Position numbers and translations under genes: made by a program. The notes under the pieces are model-generated. The model was given only the letters and a program-made list of their open reading frames with translations, searched no databases and was not told the origin of the DNA. Positions 32,647-41,043 of a stretch of DNA of 64,000 nt are shown piece after piece (position 1 is the first letter of the stretch; the number at the start of each line of letters is the position of its first letter). The stretch comes from Spinactinospora alkalitolerans (GTDB taxonomy: Bacteria > Actinomycetota > Actinomycetes > Streptosporangiales > Streptosporangiaceae): contig NZ_JACCCC010000001.1 of NCBI RefSeq assembly GCF_013408795.1, forward strand, positions 5,952,001-6,016,000. Reading direction: 5' to 3'.

Positions 32647-33249
32647 CCGGGCGGAGGGCCCGCCCGGAAGGTCCGCTCGGTGGGGTTCGTAAGAGTTGGA
32701 CGGCCCCGGTTCTTCGGCGAACCGGCGGCAACGGTCCGCTGTGCGGCCTCGTCGGCTCCCGGGCGGCGCACGGTCTTGAAGGAGCCGCCCGCGCCTCGGC
32801 CGACCGGGTCTGGACGAAGAGCCTCCCCTACCGCGCGCACCACAGGCTTCGGGGCCTGCGCCCGGTGGCCACCGACGTCCCGTGGGCGAAGGGAGACGGG
32901 GAGGGCGCCGAGGCCACGGGCGCCGCCGAGGCGCTCCTGCTCCTGGTCACCGGCCGGACCGCAGCCGCCCTCCCCCGCCTCGCGGGCCCCGGCACGGCGG
33001 AACTCACCCGCCGATCCTGAAGTTGTGGGGGTTGTTCCCCGCGATTCAGCCGCAGGCCCGGCCGCCGCGCGGATCGGCATCGGAGATCCCGGCGGCAGGC
33101 GGTAAACCGGTCCGGCACCAGGCTCTCCACGATCGGCACGCGGCCGGACCACCGGGAGACCCGAATGAGGCGACCTCTCAGGCCCCACAACGCCAAGACC
33201 GGCGGAGGAGCGGAGGATCGGCGCGGCGGGAGGACGTCCGCGCCGTCCG
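32647..33249. other. Gap of 600 bases with a repeat copy and a gene fragment
   Basis: No complete gene is present. A copy of the CCGCTGTGCGG repeat starts at about 32739. A C-terminal fragment of a mycothiol-type maleylpyruvate isomerase-like gene occupies 32822-33020 and is described separately. From 33021 to 33249 I see nothing. Confidence 0.5.
32822..33020 (+). pseudogene. C-terminal fragment duplicating the MDMPI-family gene at 36980-37612
   Basis: The frame ending at TGA 33018-33020 reads RGLRPVATDVPWAKGDGEGA, then EALLLLVTGRTAAALPRL and GPGTAELTRRS. It matches the last 60 residues of the maleylpyruvate isomerase-like protein at 36980-37612 almost residue for residue, and the bases after the stop are alike too (AGTTGTGGGG versus GGTTGTGGGG). 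There is no N-terminal half. It is a partial duplication or the stump of a lost paralogue. Confidence 0.75.
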
Positions 33250-34173
33250 TCACGGCGGGGGCGGGGCGCCGTCGTCCATCCTGTCCGCGGCCACGACGTC
33301 GGTGTCGATCTCGGTTCCGGCGATCTCTCGGCGCAGCCGGTTGAGCCGCTGGCGCGCCGCGACCGAGCCGCTGCGGTCGCGCGCCGCGAGTTCCATGGTG
33401 ATGGCGTGCGCCACCAGCCAGCTCGCGAAGTTCTCGCTGGCGGCCCCCGAGGTGGACGGCGGCGTGCTGAGGACCGCGCGCACCCGGTCGCGCAGGGCCG
33501 GGCCCAGGGCCTCGGTGACCACGGCGACCGGGGCTCCGACCTCCTCGGCGCGCGCCAGCAGGGCCTCGATCTCCCGGAAGAGCCGCAGCGGCGCCAGCAC
33601 GACCACCGCGTCGCCGCCGCCGATGCCGAGCAGGTCGTCGGCGAGCCGGAAGCCCGTCGCCTCGACCGCGACGCAGCGGCGGCCCATCCGGCCGAGTTCG
33701 ACCGCGAGGTAGCGGGCGGTCGCGGAGGCCGGTCCTATGCCGTAGACGACGACGCGCTCGGCGTCCTCGATCAGCCGGACCGCCGCGTCGAACGCCCGGC
33801 CGTCGAGCACGTCGGGGAGTCGGCGCAGCAGGTCGGCGCTGTCGGCGAGGACCTGGTCGAAGACCTTCGCGCCGCCGAGGCGCTCCAGTCGCTGGTCGAG
33901 CACGAGGGCGGGGTCGCGGCGCGCCGTGAGCATGTCGAGGACCGAGCGTTTGAGTTCGCGCAGTCCGCTGTAGCCGAGCGAGCGGGCCGTGCGCACGACG
34001 GTGGCGTCGCTGGTCCCGGTCAGGGAGGCGAGTTCCGCGGCCGAGGCCGTGACGGCTTCGGAGGGGTGGTTCAGCAGGAAGTCGGTGACCGCGCGCTCGC
34101 GCGGGGACAGCGAGTCGATCCGCGCCGTCACCCGGTCGCGGAAGCCGCCACCCTCATCGTGTGAAGTTTTCAT
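33250..34173 (-). CDS. RpiR/MurR-family transcriptional regulator with SIS domain
   Basis: The 307-residue protein has an N-terminal RpiR helix-turn-helix (SLSPRERAVTDFLLNHPSEA, then AAELASLTGTSDATVVRTAR) and a SIS phosphosugar-binding domain at about 125-260 (AERVVVYGIGPASATARYLA, ending in DAVVVLAPL). RpiR regulators usually sense phosphosugars, but many actinobacterial members control amino-acid catabolism. It is divergent from an FAD oxidoreductase and GltS-like symporter, which it presumably controls. Confidence 0.88.
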   Translation of the reverse strand: MKTSHDEGGGFRDRVTARIDSLSPRERAVTDFLLNHPSEAVTASAAELASLTGTSDATVVRTARSLGYSGLRELKRSVLDMLTARRDPALVLDQRLERLGGAKVFDQVLADSADLLRRLPDVLDGRAFDAAVRLIEDAERVVVYGIGPASATARYLAVELGRMGRRCVAVEATGFRLADDLLGIGGGDAVVVLAPLRLFREIEALLARAEEVGAPVAVVTEALGPALRDRVRAVLSTPPSTSGAASENFASWLVAHAITMELAARDRSGSVAARQRLNRLRREIAGTEIDTDVVAADRMDDGAPPPP

Positions 34174-34248
34174 TTCGCCATTGACCCATCCATGAAGTGA
34201 ACACTACTCTTCCAGGTGAAACCGGTCACACAGCGAGGATCCGGCCTG

Positions 34249-35382
34249 ATGAAACACCAATTCGTGATTATCGGCGGTGGCGTCCACGGATGCGCCGCGG
34301 CGTGGCTGCTCGCCGACGCCGGGGAGGACGTGCTCCTCCTCGAAGCCGACGAGATCGCCTCGGGCGCCTCCGGGGGATTCGGCAGACGCGGCGTCCGCGC
34401 CAACCGGCGCGACCTGCGCGAGCTCCCCCTGATGCGGGCCGCGTACCGCATCTGGCCCATGCTCGCCGAGCGCCTGGGCGCCGACACCGGCTACGAGCGC
34501 ACCGGCGGCCTGTCCCTCATCGAACAGGAGACCACCGGGACCAGGGGCGGACTGGTCGCGGCGCGCGTCCACGCCGACGTGCAGCGCCGCCTCGGAGTGC
34601 CCACCGAGGTGCTCGACCGCGACCGGCTGCTGGAACTGGAGCCCGACGTCGGCCCCGCGGTCCGCGCCGCGCTGTACTGCCCGCTCGACGGCGCGGCCGA
34701 CCACACCGCCACCACCAGGGCCTTCGCCGCCGCCGCGCGGGAGCGGGGCGCCGCCATCGAGGAGCACAGCCCCGTCACCGCCGTGGAGCGCTCCGGCGAC
34801 CGCGTCACCGCCGTCCGCACCGCACGGGGGGAGCGCCACGAGGTCGGGGAGGCGCTGCTGCTGCTCAACAACACCGGGGCGATCGACCTGCTGCGCGACC
34901 AGTTCGACCTCGAACCGCCGGTCTGGCGGATCCTCCCCCAGGCGCTGCGCGTCGTCCCCAAGGCCGCGCCGCCCATGTCGCACCTCATCGGCCACGACCA
35001 CCGGTCGCTGTCGTTGAAGGCGCTGCCCGACGGCCGCGTCATGGTCAGCGGGGGCTGGCGCGGCCGCTGGAACACCGGCCTCGGCCGGGGCGAGACCGTC
35101 GAGGCGAACGTGCTCGGCAATCTGCAGACCGCGGCCGAGGTCTACGCCGGACTCGCCGACGCCGAACTCGACCTCGCCGACGCCGCGCGCCCCGAGTCGT
35201 GCAGCGCCGACGAGATCCCGATCGTCGACATCGTCCCCGGCACCGCCAACGCCCTGGTCGGCACCGGATGGACCGGACACGGGTTCGCCATCGCCCCCGC
35301 GGTGGCCGAAGCCCTCGCGTTCTGGGCGCGCACCGGCGCGCGCCCGGACAGCCTGGCCCCGTTCTCGTTCGCCCGGTTCTGA
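34249..35382 (+). CDS. FAD-dependent amine/D-amino-acid oxidoreductase (DadA/DAO-like)
   Basis: The 377-residue protein starts MKHQFVIIGGGVHGCAAAWL with the Rossmann GGGVHG dinucleotide motif, followed by LLEADEIASGASGGFGRRGV. The C-terminal DAO pattern is GTGWTGHGFAIAPAVAEALA. Such flavoenzymes oxidise secondary amines or D-amino acids (glycine oxidase, sarcosine oxidase type). ATG 34249 is used instead of GTG 34216 because the Rossmann strand normally starts within a few residues. It is followed after 112 bases by a glutamate-type symporter, which suggests uptake and oxidation of one amino-acid-like substrate. Confidence 0.88.
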   Translation: MKHQFVIIGGGVHGCAAAWLLADAGEDVLLLEADEIASGASGGFGRRGVRANRRDLRELPLMRAAYRIWPMLAERLGADTGYERTGGLSLIEQETTGTRGGLVAARVHADVQRRLGVPTEVLDRDRLLELEPDVGPAVRAALYCPLDGAADHTATTRAFAAAARERGAAIEEHSPVTAVERSGDRVTAVRTARGERHEVGEALLLLNNTGAIDLLRDQFDLEPPVWRILPQALRVVPKAAPPMSHLIGHDHRSLSLKALPDGRVMVSGGWRGRWNTGLGRGETVEANVLGNLQTAAEVYAGLADAELDLADAARPESCSADEIPIVDIVPGTANALVGTGWTGHGFAIAPAVAEALAFWARTGARPDSLAPFSFARF

Positions 35383-35494
35383 TCCGCGCGGGCGCCGCGC
35401 CCGCGCCCCGACGGAACCGGCCGAGCGGGGCCCACCGGACGGCCGTGACGGCGGCCGTCCTCCCCCGCACCGGATCACTGCTCGAAGGAGCGGC

Positions 35495-36874
35495 ATGTTC
35501 CCGACAGACGAAGTCAGCGGCGAAGCCGTCAACACCCTCCTGTTCTCCCTCACCGTCCTCGGCCTGCTCGTGCTCGCCGGGGTCGTGCTGCGGCTGCTGA
35601 TCGCCCCGCTGCGGCGGCTCTTCATCCCCGCCGCCCTGATCGGCGGGGTCCTCGGGGCCGCGCTGGGCCCCTACGGCGCGGGACTGTTCCCCGAGAGCAT
35701 GACCGCGACCTGGTCCGGGCTGCCCGGGGTGCTGATCGCGGTCGTCTTCGCCCCGATGCTGATCGGGATGCGCATCCCCAACCTCCGGCGCAGCTACCAC
35801 CTCATCGCGCCGCAACTGCTGTTCGGCTACATGGGCGACTTCCTGATGATCGGGATCCCCATGCTCGTCTGCGCCGCGCTGCTGATGCCCTTCTGGGACG
35901 TCGGGGCGATGTTCGGCACCCTCGTCGAGGTGAGCTGGCCCGGCGGGCACGGTACCGCCGCGGGCATGGGACCGGTGTACTCCGAACTCGGCTGGGCCGA
36001 CGGCGGCGCCCTCGCGCTGGCCTGCGCCACCGCCGGCCTGATCTTCGGGATCGTGGTGGGGATGGTGCTGATCAACATCGGAGCCCGGCGCGGCCACCTC
36101 AGCCACGTCACGGCGGGCGGACGCGGTGCGGCGGCGCCCGACATCCTGCCGGAGGAGTCCCGCTCCGGGCTCGGGAGGGTCACCCTCAACAGGGACCTCG
36201 TCGACGGCCTGGCCTTCCACGGTGCGCTGGTCGCCGCGGCGATCCTCATCGGGTGGGTGCTGCAGTCCGCGCTGGAGCTGGTCGTGCCCGGCATGCCGCT
36301 GTTCCCGATGGCGATGATCGGCGGCGCCGTCGTGCAGGCCGTCATCGTGCGCACCCCGCTCGGCGACGCCGTCGACCCCGGCAGCCTGCGCGCCGTCCAG
36401 GGGGTCGCCCTGGACCTGCTCGTCGTCTCCGCGGTCGCCTCGATCACGGTGCCGGTGGTTCTGGACAACATCGTCCCGCTGACGGTGCTCGTCGCCGTCG
36501 CCTCGCTGATCGCGGTCGGCTTCTTCTACTGGGCCGGTCCGCGGATGTTCCGCGACTCCTGGTTCGAGCACTCCATCGTCAACTTCGGGTCGCTGACCGC
36601 GGTGGCCTCCGTCGGGCTGATGCTGCTGCGCTCCGCCGACCCCGAGCTCAAGACCGACGCGGCCCGGTCCTACGCGCTGCGCGCGCCGTTCTTCAGCCCG
36701 ATCGCCGGCGGCGGCCTGCTGACGGCGGTCCTGCCGCTGATCGCGGTGAACTACGGCCCGTGGGCGCTGGGGGTCGGCGGGGTCGCGGCGGCGCTCGCGG
36801 TCTACGTCCTGGCCCGCGTCCTGCGGATCTGGCAGCGGCCGGCCGCGCGCGTCGGCGCCGGGGCGGGGGTCTGA
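35495..36874 (+). CDS. Sodium/glutamate symporter family (GltS-like) transporter
   Basis: The 459-residue protein has about ten membrane segments and the GltS hallmark GGHGTAAGMGPVYSELGW in the first re-entrant region, with ALIGGVLGAALGPYGAGLFP near the N-terminus. GltS proteins import glutamate with sodium; this member may take a related dicarboxylate or amino acid. GGAGCGGC precedes the ATG. It follows the FAD oxidoreductase on the same strand and faces the RpiR regulator beyond it. Confidence 0.85.
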   Translation: MFPTDEVSGEAVNTLLFSLTVLGLLVLAGVVLRLLIAPLRRLFIPAALIGGVLGAALGPYGAGLFPESMTATWSGLPGVLIAVVFAPMLIGMRIPNLRRSYHLIAPQLLFGYMGDFLMIGIPMLVCAALLMPFWDVGAMFGTLVEVSWPGGHGTAAGMGPVYSELGWADGGALALACATAGLIFGIVVGMVLINIGARRGHLSHVTAGGRGAAAPDILPEESRSGLGRVTLNRDLVDGLAFHGALVAAAILIGWVLQSALELVVPGMPLFPMAMIGGAVVQAVIVRTPLGDAVDPGSLRAVQGVALDLLVVSAVASITVPVVLDNIVPLTVLVAVASLIAVGFFYWAGPRMFRDSWFEHSIVNFGSLTAVASVGLMLLRSADPELKTDAARSYALRAPFFSPIAGGGLLTAVLPLIAVNYGPWALGVGGVAAALAVYVLARVLRIWQRPAARVGAGAGV

Positions 36875-36979
36875 CGCCGCGCCGGACGGCGGCGGCCGGG
36901 GCGGGATGCGCTGACAAGGGCCGGAGAGGCCGATTACCCTGGTCAGAGCATCGTGCCGATCGCGGAGGCGGGGGCCGGT

Positions 36980-37612
36980 ATGGATCGCGACGAGGTATGG
37001 CAGACCATCGACGCCGAACGGCTCGCACTGGCCGGCCTACTCGAAGGGCTGGCGCCCGAGGAGTGGGAGCACCCCTCGCTCTGCGCCGACTGGCGGGTGC
37101 GCGACGTCGCCGCACACCTGAGCATGGCGCCCGAGTTCACCCTGGGTTCCGCGCTGGTGGAGCTGGCCCGGGCGCGCGGCGGCTACAACCGGATGGTCCG
37201 CGAGACCGCCCGGCGCAAGGCCGCCCGCCCGACCGGGGAGCTGGTCGCGGACCTGCGGGGCATCGTCGGATTGCGCCGCCTGGCTCCGGGGACGACGCCG
37301 CGCGAACCGCTCCTGGACGTCCTCGTGCACGGCCAGGACATCGCCCTGCCGCTCGGTCGGCACCGCGCGATGCCCCTGACCGCCGCCCGCGTCTCGGCCG
37401 ACCGGGCCTGGGCGCTGGCCCCGCTCTTCTTCCACCGCCGCAGGCTGCGGGGCCTGCGCCTGGTGGCCACCGACGTCCCGTGGGCGAAGGGGGAGGGCCC
37501 CGAGGTCACCGGCCCCATCGAGGCGCTCCTACTGCTGGTCACCGGCCGGACCGCCGCCGCCCTCCCCCGCCTCACAGGCCCCGGCACAGCGGAACTCACC
37601 CGCCGGTCTTGA
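36980..37612 (+). CDS. Maleylpyruvate isomerase family mycothiol-dependent protein (MDMPI N-terminal)
   Basis: The 210-residue protein starts MDRDEVWQTIDAERLALAGL; LEGLAPEEWEHPSLCADWRV is the typical MDMPI/DinB-like first helices with the metal-site His of VRDVAAHLSMAP. A second His lies in LLDVLVHGQDIALPLG. DinB-fold enzymes of this group use mycothiol as cofactor for isomerisation or detoxification. The open frame upstream of ATG 36980 lacks a ribosome-binding site. The C-terminal third is duplicated as a fragment at 32822-33020, and a dispersed hairpin repeat follows its stop codon. Confidence 0.85.
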   Translation: MDRDEVWQTIDAERLALAGLLEGLAPEEWEHPSLCADWRVRDVAAHLSMAPEFTLGSALVELARARGGYNRMVRETARRKAARPTGELVADLRGIVGLRRLAPGTTPREPLLDVLVHGQDIALPLGRHRAMPLTAARVSADRAWALAPLFFHRRRLRGLRLVATDVPWAKGEGPEVTGPIEALLLLVTGRTAAALPRLTGPGTAELTRRS

Positions 37613-38119
37613 GGTTGTGGGGTTGCTGCGACGATGGCGTGGACTCCGGTGGGGGAGAGCGCTCAGATCATCGGATCGTCCAGGCGGCATCGGCAAGGCC
37701 GCCTGCGGACCGCGCACTCCCCTGCTGCGCGGCTGCTCCGCAGGCTCCGCACGACCGCGCGACGGGGCTCCGCCGCGGCTGAAGATCGCGAGGCACCTCG
37801 ACCGCCAGTCGCACGGGACCAAAAGGGCCTGGCTGTACGGGAATGAGCGCTACACGGAAGGGGACGCTGCGTGGTTCTTGGTCCCGTCTCCGTTGCGCAG
37901 CGCTGACACCGAGATCGTCAGCCGCCGCGGGAACCGCATCGGGGAAACCGCGAACCGCCCCGATGAGGAGTACGCGGTCGTCAGGCAGCGCCGCCACTCA
38001 CCGCTGCGGTTCTGATGGTCTGAGCGCCCTCCCCCGGCACGACGGAATTCACCGAATCAGCGACTCGGCGCACTAGACCTTGGGGACCGTCGAGATGCGT
38101 GTGGAAGCCGCCGCCGTCG
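37613..38119. other. Gap of 500 bases with a dispersed 3' hairpin repeat
   Basis: About 37612-37760 is copy 1 of a dispersed repeat (GCGCTCAGATCATCGGATCG at 37660-37679 to CTCCGCACGACCGCG). From 37761 to 38013 there is an open frame on the plus strand (AWLYGNERYTEGDAAWFLVP and more) and an antisense one; neither is recognised, and I do not call a gene. Confidence 0.45.
37702..37744. repeat. Nested hairpin of dispersed repeat, copy 1
   Basis: CCTGCGGA (37702-37709) pairs with TCCGCAGG (37737-37744) and, inside it, CCGCGCA (37710-37716) pairs with TGCGCGG (37726-37732). Related sequences lie at 39101-39230 (reversed, after the PucR stop) and 46255-46307 (after the DUF2795 stop). All three copies have the same orientation relative to the gene they follow. 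Confidence 0.7.
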
Positions 38120-38305
38120 TCAGCCGGCCTGGCCGGTGGGGCGCACGAGGACGTGGTTGACGTCGACGCCCTCGGGCTGGTCCAGGACCCAGGCGATGCT
38201 GTCGGCGACGCGGTGCCCCTTGAGCAGGAGCCGGTGCACGGTCGCGGCGCCGATGCCGGTCGAACCGCCGGTGACCAGCGCGACCGGTGCGGTGTCCTGG
38301 TTCAT
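38120..38305 (-). pseudogene. Short-chain dehydrogenase with internal deletion
   Basis: The 61 codons encode the Rossmann start VALVTGGSTGIGAATVHRLL (TGxxxGIG cofactor motif) joined directly to the C-terminal end SIAWVLDQPEGVDVNHVLVR of an SDR. About 180 residues with the catalytic Ser-Tyr-Lys are missing, yet the frame is intact. The gene overlaps the VOC gene stop by four bases, so it was once the second gene of an operon. Confidence 0.8.
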
Positions 38306-38757
38306 CGACCGCCTTTCTCGCTGATGGCGGGCATCGCGTCCCCGCCGGGGTGCCAGTTCGCGAGGAAGCCCGGCTGCCGGGCGGCGTCGACGAGTTCGAC
38401 GCGGGCCCCGATGCTGTCCACCCGGTGGTAGGCGAACGGGCGCCCGTAGGGGCAGCCGGAGAAGTCCTCGGCCATCCCCTGGTCGGCGAGGCGCCGCGAT
38501 CCCGCCTCCACGGAGTCCGACCAGTAGCCGAGGTGGTCGAAGCGCGGACCGTCCGACGCGTCCCAGGGGCTGCCCGCGGGGCCTTCGATCAGTTCGATGA
38601 AGGGCGGCCCGCCCCGGGTGAACACGATCCGGTAGTCCCACTCCGCGAGCCGGTCCCGCTTGGGCTCGCTCCATTCGACCCCGGCCGCGCCGCGCAGGTC
38701 CCGCATCGCCGCTTCGAGGTCGGGCACCGCGAAGCAGACGTGGTAGAAGGCCGTCAT
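38302..38757 (-). CDS. VOC-family (glyoxalase/bleomycin resistance) protein
   Basis: The 151-residue protein starts MTAFYHVCFAVPDLEAAMRD and shows two beta-alpha-beta-beta-beta modules: His6 of YHVCF, FDHLGYWSDSVEAGSRRLAD for the second, and a metal-site Glu in ARVELVDAA. VOC proteins include isomerases, dioxygenases and resistance proteins; the reaction here is unknown. The start is set by family N-terminus; an open extension to 39015 runs into a dispersed hairpin repeat. It precedes a truncated SDR in the same operon. Confidence 0.82.
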   Translation of the reverse strand: MTAFYHVCFAVPDLEAAMRDLRGAAGVEWSEPKRDRLAEWDYRIVFTRGGPPFIELIEGPAGSPWDASDGPRFDHLGYWSDSVEAGSRRLADQGMAEDFSGCPYGRPFAYHRVDSIGARVELVDAARQPGFLANWHPGGDAMPAISEKGGR

Positions 38758-39227
38758 CGCTGCATCACCGCTTCCGGGTCGGCCGGGTGTCCGAGGGGCT
38801 CGGGAGGGGGCGGGTCTCCACCCCCGCCCGACGCTATAGGGCGGAACGGCCGATTCGCCGGAGTCCGCACGAGTTGGCCGGGATCGGACCGCCGGCGAAC
38901 GTGCGTACCGGGCCTGCTTTGGCGCGATCTTGCTCCTGTGGTCATGTTCAGGGCCCGACATGACTCCAGGAGCAAGATCACCGCAAAAGGGGCGGTTCTG
39001 TGCGGCCGGCCGCAAGGCCGCACAGCAGGCCTGGGCCGCCTACTCACCGGCGGTCCGCCCCTGACAGCCCCGCACAGCCAACGCGAACCCCGGTACCGAT
39101 GCGCGGTCGTGCGGAGCCCGCGGAGCGGCGCGCAGTAGGGGAGTATGCAGCCCACCGGCGGCCCCACCACCGCCGCCCCCACGACCAGACGATCTGAGCG
39201 CCTCCCTCCACACAACCAGCGCAAACC
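38758..39227. other. Gap of 470 bases filled with dispersed repeats
   Basis: The stretch holds the long hairpin at 38926-38979, a reversed CTGCTGTGCGGCC repeat at about 39005-39030, and the second copy of the 3' hairpin repeat at 39101-39230. No gene is seen. Confidence 0.55.
38926..38979. repeat. Long hairpin repeat, copy 1
   Basis: GATCTTGCTCCTG (38926-38938) pairs with CAGGAGCAAGATC (38967-38979) and GTCATGT (38941-38947) pairs with ACATGAC (38958-38964). A related hairpin with the same CTCCAGGA core is at 57848-57895. Both stand next to copies of the CTGTGCGGCC repeat. Confidence 0.7.
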
Positions 39228-39230
39228 TCA
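39101..39230. repeat. Dispersed 3' repeat, copy 2 (reversed)
   Basis: Read on the minus strand it follows the PucR stop codon: TTGAGGTTTGCG, then GGCGCTCAGATCGTCTGGTC, and ends CTCCGCACGACCGCGC. It aligns over about 100 bases with copy 1 after the MDMPI-family gene, including both ends (GCGCTCAGATC and CTCCGCACGACCGCGC). Confidence 0.65.
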
Positions 39231-40754
39231 ATACCCCTCGTCCAGGGACAGGGCGAGGGCGAGCTCCATGCGGTGGCGCGCCGTCAAGGGGGTCCCGGAG
39301 ACGCGTTCGGCCGCGCGCAGCCGGGTGCGCAGGGTGTTGCGGTGCACGCCGAGGTCGCGGGCCGCGGCCTCGATGTTGGCGTCGCGCTCCAGGTAGCGGC
39401 GCAGCGACACCAGGAGCGCGCTGCCGTTGCGCTCGTCGTGCTCGCGCAGCCGGCCCAGCACCCTGGTGGTGAACTCCTCCGCGGCGGCCCGGGGGATGGA
39501 ACGGCGCAGCAGCGACCACGCGTCGACGTCGTCGGCGTGGTGGTAGCCCGGCCCGACGGCGGCCGCCCGCTGCGCGCGCAGGGCCGCTGTCCGCAGCTCC
39601 GCCGCGTCGCGGGCGGCGCAGGCACCGGCGCGGTCCGGCCCGTGCGCCGCGCCGCGCAGCGCCTCCAGCAGCCGCTCGCCCAGCCTCGGCCGCGCCTCGG
39701 CGAACTCGGGCAGTACGGCGACGAGCGCGCCGGGGACCGCGCACACGGCGGTCCGCTCGGCCGCGGCGGTGTCGCCCATCAGGTCGTGGACGGCGTCGGC
39801 CGCCGGGTCCAGCAGGTCCTCAGGGCGCCGCGCCGGGTAGGCGGCGACCTCGTACGGCGCCGCGGGGAGCGCCAGCAGCGCCGGCGCGTGCTCGGCGAGG
39901 TGCGCGGGCGCGGCGTCGTCGAGGAGCAGCGCGAGCGAACGGGCGCGCCCGCGGTTGCGTTCGCGGCGCGCCGCCCGCGACCGCTGCAGGTCGACGGCGA
40001 GCAGCGACGCCGCGTGGTTGGCCAGCACGCGGGTGTGCGACGACACCGGGGAGGCGCACCGCAGGGCGAGCCAGCCCAGCGCGTTGCCGCTCATGCCGAG
40101 ACTCTGCATCAGCACCGCCGCGTCGCCGTCCTGGAACACCGTCATGCCGTGCGGGCGGGCCCCGCTGGTGGCGGCCGTCCGGACGGCGGCGTGCCACGGC
40201 CGCTCGGCCTGCGCCGAGGTCTCCCTGATCATCCCGTTGGGGTCGAGGAGCACCGCGTCGCCCTCGGTGGCGCCGGCGAGTTCGTGCAGGACGCCGCGGA
40301 ATCCGGCGCGCAGCGCGGCCCTGACCATCGCGTCCTGGGCGGTGAGCACCCGCTGCTGCTCGCGGAGCCTGGCCCGGGCGTGGTGGTCGGCGACCGCCTC
40401 GACGACCGCGATGAACGGCGTCTCCCCTTCGACCTGCAACAGCGGGAAACCGAGTTCCTCGGCGACCCGGGGCACCACCGGCGGGATGCGCTCGATCCAG
40501 GTGTCCAAGGCGAAACCCAGCCCGGCGCAGCCCGCGTCGAACAGCCGGTGCACGTACTCCCGCTGCTCGTGCTCGCTCGCGCCGATCCCCAGGCCGACGG
40601 TGAGGACGAGTTCGCCGCCGCGCAGCCAGGGGACGGGGTCGGCCAGCTCCGTGACGTGCGCCCAGCGGACCTCCCTGCCCAGCCCCGAGCGGCCCGCGAC
40701 CACCCGGACCTGCAGTCCGGGCAGCTCGACGAGACCTCCGACAGTGAGCGCCAT
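39228..40754 (-). CDS. PucR-family transcriptional regulator
   Basis: The 508-residue protein has a PucR N-terminal domain (GGLVELPGLQVRVVAGRSGL, then EVRWAHVTELADPVPWLRGG) and a C-terminal PucR-type helix-turn-helix (VSLRRYLERDANIEAAARDL, then GVHRNTLRTRLRAAERV). PucR-like regulators control purine, amino-acid or amine catabolism. ATG 40754 after GGGAGGG is chosen; the open extension upstream passes through a tandem repeat. It is divergent from an MHS transporter and amidohydrolase operon, its likely target. Confidence 0.88.
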   Translation of the reverse strand: MALTVGGLVELPGLQVRVVAGRSGLGREVRWAHVTELADPVPWLRGGELVLTVGLGIGASEHEQREYVHRLFDAGCAGLGFALDTWIERIPPVVPRVAEELGFPLLQVEGETPFIAVVEAVADHHARARLREQQRVLTAQDAMVRAALRAGFRGVLHELAGATEGDAVLLDPNGMIRETSAQAERPWHAAVRTAATSGARPHGMTVFQDGDAAVLMQSLGMSGNALGWLALRCASPVSSHTRVLANHAASLLAVDLQRSRAARRERNRGRARSLALLLDDAAPAHLAEHAPALLALPAAPYEVAAYPARRPEDLLDPAADAVHDLMGDTAAAERTAVCAVPGALVAVLPEFAEARPRLGERLLEALRGAAHGPDRAGACAARDAAELRTAALRAQRAAAVGPGYHHADDVDAWSLLRRSIPRAAAEEFTTRVLGRLREHDERNGSALLVSLRRYLERDANIEAAARDLGVHRNTLRTRLRAAERVSGTPLTARHRMELALALSLDEGY

Positions 40755-40811
40755 GGAGCCCTCCCTCGGCCTTCGGCGGTGCGGTGCGCGGTGCGCGACG
40801 CGGTGGTGCGC

Positions 40812-40874
40812 GGTGCGCGGCATGGTGTGTGCGGTGCGCGGCATGGTGTGTGCGGTGCGCGGCATGGTGTGCGA
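40812..40874. repeat. Three tandem 21-bp repeats in a divergent promoter
   Basis: The unit GGTGCGCGGCATGGTGTGTGC occurs at 40812-40832 and 40833-40853, with a third copy 40854-40874 altered only at its end. Partial GGTGCGCG copies precede them from about 40782. The array lies between the PucR gene and the MHS transporter and could hold repeated operator sites. Confidence 0.8.
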
Positions 40875-41043
40875 ACCGCACACGTGTAACGGCTGAGACT
40901 GTCACCAGTGTCGTTCATGTCCGGCGCGGATCGTGTCTACCGTCACCACAAGATCTTCGCCAACCGCAGGTCAGGGCCGAGTACAGGGACCGCCGAGAGC
41001 GGCGGCCCGTCATCCCCCGCCACCGAACACGCACGGAGCAGCC

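Noticed and set aside
37761-38013. Possible gene containing AWLYGNERYTEGDAAWFLVP
   Set aside because: No start signal or family recognised, and an equally long antisense frame exists.
40812-40874. Tandem 21-bp repeats as a CRISPR array
   Set aside because: There are no spacers between the units and no cas genes.
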